IMG/VR virus record: IMGVR_UViG_3300037502_001422
Location: 1-33,230 of that record
DNA from: a virus
Reading direction: 5' to 3' (one strand)
DNA: 33,230 bases
Below, piece by piece: positions 32,152-33,230 of the stretch. Positions within the stretch are counted from its first letter, which is position 1; each line of letters starts with the position of its first letter. The notes under the pieces were generated by a model that made no database searches, was not told where the DNA came from, and saw only the letters and a program-made list of their open reading frames with translations. The position numbers and the translations under genes are program-made.

Positions 32152-32279
32152 ACTAGTATAGGTTTTGTGCTTACATGATCATAAGTAGACGTCATCAAAG
32201 ATAGTCTTTGATTATCGTCTATCTGTTTTCCTTTTACGCTGTAACTCCCATGTAGTAAAAGTACAATTATCAATTTCAT
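32148..32279 (-). CDS. Mini-protein array member H, 43 aa
   Basis: Begins MKLIIVLLLHGSYSVKGKQI and ends STKPILV. The opening is more hydrophobic than in its siblings and could pass for a signal or membrane segment, but the HGSYS turn and the PILV end (compare PILCK in E) fit the family. ATGA overlaps on both sides. Function unknown. Confidence 0.72.
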   Translation of the reverse strand: MKLIIVLLLHGSYSVKGKQIDDNQRLSLMTSTYDHVSTKPILV

Positions 32280-32434
32280 AGTAGTATGATTAGTTTAGCA
32301 TAGTCACTTCTGATTAGACTTTGACTGTTGGCAAATGTGTAAATGAAATAGCTTAGTCCAGCACTACCATCTTGAATTAACACATGGCTTGAGTAGTAAG
32401 CCCAACCTCGTATCTTGAATATCTCTAACCGCAT
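32276..32434 (-). CDS. Mini-protein array member G, 52 aa
   Basis: Begins MRLEIFKIRGWAYYSSHVLI and ends YAKLIILL. It has the MRLxI opening and Gly-aromatic turn; the middle is longer. It starts 6 bases after F's stop and overlaps H by ATGA. Function unknown. Confidence 0.75.
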   Translation of the reverse strand: MRLEIFKIRGWAYYSSHVLIQDGSAGLSYFIYTFANSQSLIRSDYAKLIILL

Positions 32435-32440
32435 CTTGTT

Positions 32441-32560
32441 CTAGTTTAAAACAATTTGTATAGACCTGTTCCAATTTCCAACATTAGAATAGATGTAGTA
32501 ATCTCTGACAGGACAGTCTGCAAAGTTAATAAGTTTTACCAGGTCTTTTTCTATTTGCAT
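32441..32560 (-). CDS. Mini-protein array member F, 39 aa
   Basis: The shortest member. Begins MQIEKDLVKLINFADCP and ends RSIQIVLN, an end like RSINLII (29289-29423) and KSITLII (A). Overlaps E by 10 bases. Function unknown. Confidence 0.72.
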   Translation of the reverse strand: MQIEKDLVKLINFADCPVRDYYIYSNVGNWNRSIQIVLN

Positions 32561-32673
32561 AGTATAGGTTGCATAGATGTGGTGTCAAACTTAGCTAGAA
32601 ATGCAGATACACCTTTCTCACGTGTGTATTCTAGATAACTGCCACCTTGTAAATCAATTAGTCTCAAGTGCAT
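32551..32673 (-). CDS. Mini-protein array member E, 40 aa
   Basis: Begins MHLRLIDLQGGSYLEYTREK and ends MQPILCK. MHLxLI opening with a GGSY turn; the ILCK end matches the I[IV]LCT end of B, C and D. Overlaps D and F by 10 bases each. Function unknown. Confidence 0.75.
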   Translation of the reverse strand: MHLRLIDLQGGSYLEYTREKGVSAFLAKFDTTSMQPILCK

Positions 32674-32813
32674 AGTATGATAGTTGTACCCCTTCTAAGA
32701 TTAAAAAACCAATAACCTCCATCAAATCCTTTGCGTAATCTCTCTTGACCTTTTAAGTTTGCATGAAAAACATCATAGCATGAACCTAACAGTTTTATAT
32801 TTTTCATGTGCAT
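32664..32813 (-). CDS. Mini-protein array member D, 49 aa
   Basis: Begins MHMKNIKLLGSCYDV and ends WFFNLRRGTTIILCT. Ungapped paralogue of C: KLLG, YDV, then GG[FY]xFFN[HL]RRGTTI[IV]LCT at the same positions. Overlaps C and E by 10 bases. Function unknown. Confidence 0.87.
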   Translation of the reverse strand: MHMKNIKLLGSCYDVFHANLKGQERLRKGFDGGYWFFNLRRGTTIILCT

Positions 32814-32953
32814 AATACTATAGTTGTGCCTCGTCTGTGGTTAAAGAATGTAAATCCGCCTTCAAATCTGCTGGTTCTTCGTTCCTTACTTTGAATATTA
32901 CTGCGAGCTACGTCATAAGGTAGCCCTAGTAGTTTGACGTGTTCAATGTGCAT
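32804..32953 (-). CDS. Mini-protein array member C, 49 aa
   Basis: Begins MHIEHVKLLGLPYDV and ends TFFNHRRGTTIVLCT. Ungapped paralogue of D and of the first 49 residues of B. Overlaps D by 10 bases and B by 28. Function unknown. Confidence 0.87.
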   Translation of the reverse strand: MHIEHVKLLGLPYDVARSNIQSKERRTSRFEGGFTFFNHRRGTTIVLCT

Positions 32954-33093
32954 AATATGATGATTGTACCTCGTCTATGGTTAAAAAATGAAAAGCTGCT
33001 ACCAAATCGTCTTTGTCTTTTTTCAGTAGACTTAATGTCACTGGTATCTGTAACGTAAGCACAGCCTAATAGTCTTATGCTGTCAATTTTCAT
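32926..33093 (-). CDS. Mini-protein array member B, 55 aa
   Basis: Begins MKIDSIRLLGCAYVTD; residues 30-49 (FGSS...FFNHRRGTIIILCT) match C and D. It is six residues longer at the C-terminus because its frame runs on past the usual junction into C, making a 28-base overlap, the longest in the array. Function unknown. Confidence 0.85.
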   Translation of the reverse strand: MKIDSIRLLGCAYVTDTSDIKSTEKRQRRFGSSFSFFNHRRGTIIILCTLNTSNY

Positions 33094-33223
33094 AGTTGAT
33101 GATTAACGTTATTGATTTGTGCATTCCTCTAAACCTGTGGCCTGCATTTTGAACTATTACAGGATAGTCAACATGTCGCATGTCCAGTGGATGTCTACCT
33201 CTAAACCTAACATATAGTTCCAT
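33083..33223 (-). CDS. Mini-protein array member A, 46 aa
   Basis: First member inside the window. Begins MELYVRFRGRHPLDMRHV and ends KSITLIINYEN. An RFRG motif occurs twice (near residues 6-9 and 30-33, HRFRGMH). The MELYV opening and SITLII end fit the family. The array probably continues past the window edge 7 bases upstream. Overlaps B by 11 bases. Function unknown. Confidence 0.78.
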   Translation of the reverse strand: MELYVRFRGRHPLDMRHVDYPVIVQNAGHRFRGMHKSITLIINYEN

Positions 33224-33230
33224 ATAGTCC

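Noticed and set aside
31108-33223. Possible CRISPR array or non-coding tandem repeat
   Set aside because: Similarity is at the protein level with diverged DNA and intact overlapping frames; there is no constant repeat with regular spacers.
1-33230. tRNA genes, integrase, insertion sequences, attachment sites
   Set aside because: None seen on reading both strands; tRNA search by eye is weak, so a covariance-model scan would be needed to be certain.

Overview
The window looks like about 33 kb of a tailed dsDNA phage of the crAss-like type (order Crassvirales), whose hosts are Bacteroidota. Four things point there. A giant virion-type RNA polymerase carries the single-chain double-psi barrel motif DFDID. 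It sits in a rightward block of huge, tightly packed proteins. A long leftward block holds a full replication and recombination set (family B polymerase, DnaB-type and SF2 helicases, TOPRIM primase, SSB-like protein, Sak4-like ATPase, nucleases). Starts lack obvious Shine-Dalgarno sites and some upstream sites resemble the Bacteroides TAnnTTTG box. Family-level placement is inference; no database was searched. The standard genetic code reads cleanly throughout.

Left part (1-13383, + strand): the presumed late, virion-packaged proteins. First is a partial RNA polymerase whose C-terminal third carries peptidoglycan-targeting domains. Then come a 57-aa protein, a 909-aa protein with an HEIVAH zinc-peptidase motif, an intact FtnA-type ferritin, a 124-aa protein, and a 1330-aa protein with an N-terminal PD-(D/E)XK nuclease domain. 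Bases about 3830-8520 are visibly more A+T-rich than the flanks. The block meets the leftward block at a terminator at about 13382-13419.

Middle (13440-31103, - strand): small unknown and membrane proteins and a MazG-like enzyme nearest the terminator; then the replication/recombination module; then RadC-like protein, deaminase and a second pyrophosphohydrolase-like protein. Stop/start overlaps are the rule. At seven places a hairpin plus T-run occurs: one at the end of the block and six just before start codons. Several long reading frames begin artificially inside these hairpins, so their starts are corrected here.

Right part (31108-33230, - strand, continuing off the window): 15 consecutive very short genes (39-55 aa), nearly all overlapping head to tail, which encode a diverged family of tiny proteins with a common plan (basic/hydrophobic N-terminal strand, a G-[GS]-[SC] turn, a C-terminal SITIL-like strand). 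Five more, possibly six, lie at 28895-29557 (and 28296-28442). This chained array of about 20 mini-proteins is the most unusual thing in the window. No known function is recognised for it. Transcription runs leftward, so the array is upstream of the replication genes and plausibly expressed early.
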